A DNA stretch of 14,903 bases from Nitrospirota bacterium (GTDB taxonomy: Bacteria > Nitrospirota_A > Leptospirillia > Leptospirillales > Leptospirillaceae). The stretch lies in contig JAJYPO010000041.1 in assembly GCA_021795275.1 (NCBI GenBank), positions 1 through 14,903 of the forward strand. Direction: 5' to 3'. Below, in pieces: positions 13,551-14,903 of the stretch (position 1 is the first letter of the stretch; every line of letters begins with the position of its first letter). The position numbers and the translations under genes were made by a program. The notes beneath the pieces are model-generated. The model had not been told where the DNA came from. It ran no database searches and saw nothing but the letters and a program-made list of their open reading frames with translations.

Positions 13551-14656
13551 CTACGGCGTCCCGAGACGAAGAAGCTGCGTGGCTGTCAGGGCCACGACTC
13601 CAAACATCAGATGGGCGAACACCCTTTCTGGACCCCGAACCCGGACATGTCGTCCCCCAAAGCCCTCCTTGAGGAGGGAGTTGACCCGCTCCACCGACGA
13701 TCGACTCTTGTAACGCTCCACCTTGGCCGGATCCATGGGGATCTTCTCCTGCCCTCGGGGATTGGAGTCGATAACGACACCATGCCCAGATCATGGCATA
13801 ACGTCCGGATGGGGTGGGCGTCATAGGCGGCATCCATTGCTGTGTAAAGCGGCCTCACCTTCCGGACTCCCCTCTTCAGGAGATACGGGGCCGCCTGGCT
13901 ATCGTGGACCGAGGCCGAGGTCAGGACAGCCGAAAGGGGGATCTCTCCATTGGCCACCAGAAGATGGAGCTTGAATCCCTTCCAATATTCGGTCTTGCCC
14001 TGGCTGTTCTTCTTGCAGCCCCAGTCACAGTCTTTGGGGAGCGCCCGATCAATGGTGGACGGGGTGGACGGCTTCTGGTCGCAAAAGACTTCAAGCCGTG
14101 TTTTCTTCTTCTCCGGTCTTGGTGCTCCCTTTCGGGGACGTCCCCGCTTCCGGGGAGCGGAAGGGGAAGAGGCGGGGGCCGTTTTCTTTGCCGCCCTCTC
14201 TCGTCCTTCGATGGCCGTCGCATCCGGGGGCGAATCAATGATGATGGCTCCCGGATCCAGCACACGGGACTTGAGTGCCTCATGAATCCGTCCCGCCAGA
14301 TTTGTCCGGGAGAATTCGTGGAACGCCCGGGAGAAGGTCGCATTCGAGGGAACCTTTCCCGGGAACCCCACGATCCGTCGGAGAACTTCGTCCGACTTCA
14401 GCGTTTCGATCAGCCGTTTCGTGGTGTCGAGATTCAGCTCCATCTTCGCGACGAAGGCCCGGGCCATCAGGGCCAGGTCGACGGGAGGGCGGCCCGTCGT
14501 AGCCCATTTCTGCCGAACAATGTCTTCGGGGCGGACAAACTCGAGGATCGTCGCCACCTTCCTGTGATGTTCCTGCATCGGCGGCAGGACGCGTTCCAGA
14601 AAGGGAAGAAGGCGCCCCGAAATCCGTCCCCAGATACCGCTGATTTTTTCTGTCAT
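13551..14656 (-). pseudogene. DDE transposase, frameshifted
   Basis: From ATG 14656 the frame encodes a DNA-binding N-terminal part (about 1-130, with TGRPPVDLALMARAFVAKME and VPSNATFSRAFHEFS). The first catalytic Asp is in IIIDSPPDAT (Asp141), a Lys/Arg/Pro-rich insert is at 158-185, then EYWKGFKLHLLVA (223-235), and the second Asp is in AMDAAYDAHP (Asp275). After CHDLG (about residue 291) homology shifts to another frame: GVVIDSNPRGQEKIPMDP, then YKSRSSVERVNSLLKEGFGG with the catalytic Glu, ending at TAG 13551-13553. One missing G in a GGG run (CCC 13785-13787 on the plus strand) explains the shift. The restored length is about 370 residues. As read, the protein lacks the catalytic Glu and should be inactive. 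AAAGGAG stands about 8 bases before the start. Confidence 0.82.
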
Positions 14657-14691
14657 TCATCACTCCTTTGGTGAGAAAGATTGATGAATGC

Positions 14692-14720
14692 ATTATACGA
14701 AGATGATTGGCTTATGTAAA
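14692..14720 (-). promoter_or_regulatory. Sigma-70-type promoter of the transposase gene
   Basis: On the minus strand, TTTACA (complement of 14715-14720) and a perfect TATAAT (complement of 14692-14697) are separated by exactly 17 bases. They lie 36 bases upstream of the transposase ATG and inside the IS. An AGTAA-G-TTACT palindrome sits just upstream at 14722-14732. This is the clearest promoter in the window. Confidence 0.75.
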
Positions 14721-14768
14721 TAGTAAGTTACTTATTTTAAAAGAAAATTAACACAATCCTTCTCGGTG

Positions 14769-14784
14769 GAGTTTTAAAAAGGCT
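14769..14784. repeat. Right terminal inverted repeat of the IS
   Basis: The complement reads AGCCTTTTTAAAACTC and matches the left end at 13361-13377 apart from one missing C. Its AGCC tip touches the stop codon of the neighbouring minus-strand fragment. Confidence 0.72.
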
Positions 14785-14799
14785 ATGTTACCAAGCCTT
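14774..14799 (-). terminator. Stem-loop with T tract at the IS junction
   Basis: On the minus strand AAGGCT (complement of 14794-14799), a 9-base loop and AGCCTT (complement of 14779-14784) form a 6-bp stem followed by a run of T. Half of the stem is the IS tip, so the structure exists only at this junction. It could end transcription from the gene entering at 14903. The stem is short. Confidence 0.4.
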
Positions 14800-14903
14800 G
14801 TTGAAGTTCATGGCGACCAGATGATAAAGTCAACCACAGAGCGGAGTTGAGATGCTCTCCAAATGTCTCGATCATGCGACGCCAGCCCAGGTAGTGGTCC
14901 AGA
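14783..14903 (-). CDS. C-terminal fragment of an unidentified protein, possibly another transposase
   Basis: A minus-strand frame enters from the window end and stops at TAG (complement of 14783-14785). It codes 39 residues starting LDHYLGWRRMIETFGEH and ending GLVT. The aromatic/basic 'YLGWRRMIE' style recalls C-termini of bacterial transposases, but I cannot name a family. The stop uses bases of the IS tip (GGCTA), so the gene may have been cut by the insertion and gained a chance stop, or two elements may abut. Partial at its 5' end. Confidence 0.4.
   Translation of the reverse strand, partial: LDHYLGWRRMIETFGEHLNSALWLTLSSGRHELQQGLVT

Larger units (their letters stand above)
13361..14784 (-). 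mobile_element. Insertion sequence, about 1.42 kb, IS4/IS5-superfamily type
   Basis: The element is bounded by imperfect terminal inverted repeats: 13361-13377 (AGCCTTTTTCAAAACTC) and 14769-14784, whose complement reads AGCCTTTTTAAAACTC, a one-base gap apart from identity. It contains one minus-strand DDE transposase gene, frameshifted near 13785. No matching direct target repeats are visible next to the ends (CTATAG on the left, ATGTTA on the right), so either the flanks have rearranged or the exact tips differ by a few bases. The family is not certain from sequence alone. Confidence 0.75.

Noticed and set aside
13770..13800. Programmed frameshift in the transposase
   Set aside because: There is no slippery heptamer of the usual A6G or XXXYYYZ form at the shift point. 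A lost G in a GGG run explains it more simply, and the break falls before the catalytic Glu and not at a domain border typical of programmed shifts.
13814..14674. Plus-strand open frame opposite the transposase
   Set aside because: It is the complement of a clear DDE transposase, has no family features and no plausible start signal.
1..14903. CRISPR array, tRNA or rRNA genes
   Set aside because: No regularly spaced repeats, cloverleaf-like segments or rRNA-like stretches were seen on either strand.

Overview
The window looks like a GC-rich, Gram-negative bacterial chromosome. It carries a surface-glycan locus next to an insertion sequence and the remains of a toxin-antitoxin pair. The MsbA-type lipid exporter, GT9 heptosyltransferase-like protein and CheZ-type phosphatase point to a motile organism with an outer membrane. 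The overall style reminds me of Leptospirillum or a relative (Nitrospirota), but that is an impression and not a demonstrated assignment.

Layout. Positions 1-99 hold the 3' end of an undecaprenyl-diphosphatase gene (uppP), which meets a convergent DUF2231 membrane-protein gene (96-539, minus). A Phd-type antitoxin gene (741-968) is followed by a PIN-domain toxin gene broken by a frameshift (968-1353). A tightly packed plus-strand run then begins: galE (1395-2441), a SemiSWEET sugar transporter overlapping its end (2407-2682), an MsbA-like ABC exporter (2720-4507), a CheZ-like phosphatase (4536-5111), a GT2 glycosyltransferase (5118-6272) and a GT9-like multidomain protein (6298-8079). After a short gap come two more transferases overlapping by ATGA (8167-9018, 9015-10001) and a GT2 pseudogene with three frame changes (10050-11127). 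A convergent intact paralogue follows (11138-12193, minus), then a divergent GT2 gene (12224-13339). The right end is an insertion sequence of about 1.42 kb (13361-14784) with imperfect terminal inverted repeats and a frameshifted DDE transposase. It abuts the 3' end of an unidentified minus-strand gene running off the window.

How the genes could fit together. GalE supplies UDP-galactose-type sugars. The glycosyltransferases would build a variable glycan on a lipid or on a protein such as flagellin. MsbA and UppP are membrane lipid-carrier functions. CheZ next to the transferase array hints at a link with motility, for example flagellin glycosylation; this is inference.

The most interesting structure is in the GT2 paralogue family. 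The pseudogene at 10050 shares a 62-bp block, 60/62 identical, with the oppositely oriented intact gene at 11138. Immediately next to that block it shares a 29-bp exact block with the gene at 5118. The pseudogene is therefore a mosaic. Recombination between the two inverted blocks would create an in-frame intact chimeric transferase, so this could be a reassortable glycosyltransferase pair. The region from about 5270 onward is also visibly richer in A/T runs than the galE-msbA-cheZ part, consistent with a separately acquired or fast-evolving glycan island.

Intergenic stretches over about 200 bp are 540-740 (a palindrome and an inverted repeat, no gene) and 13340-13550 (mostly the IS end, no gene). 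I saw no tRNA, rRNA or CRISPR array.
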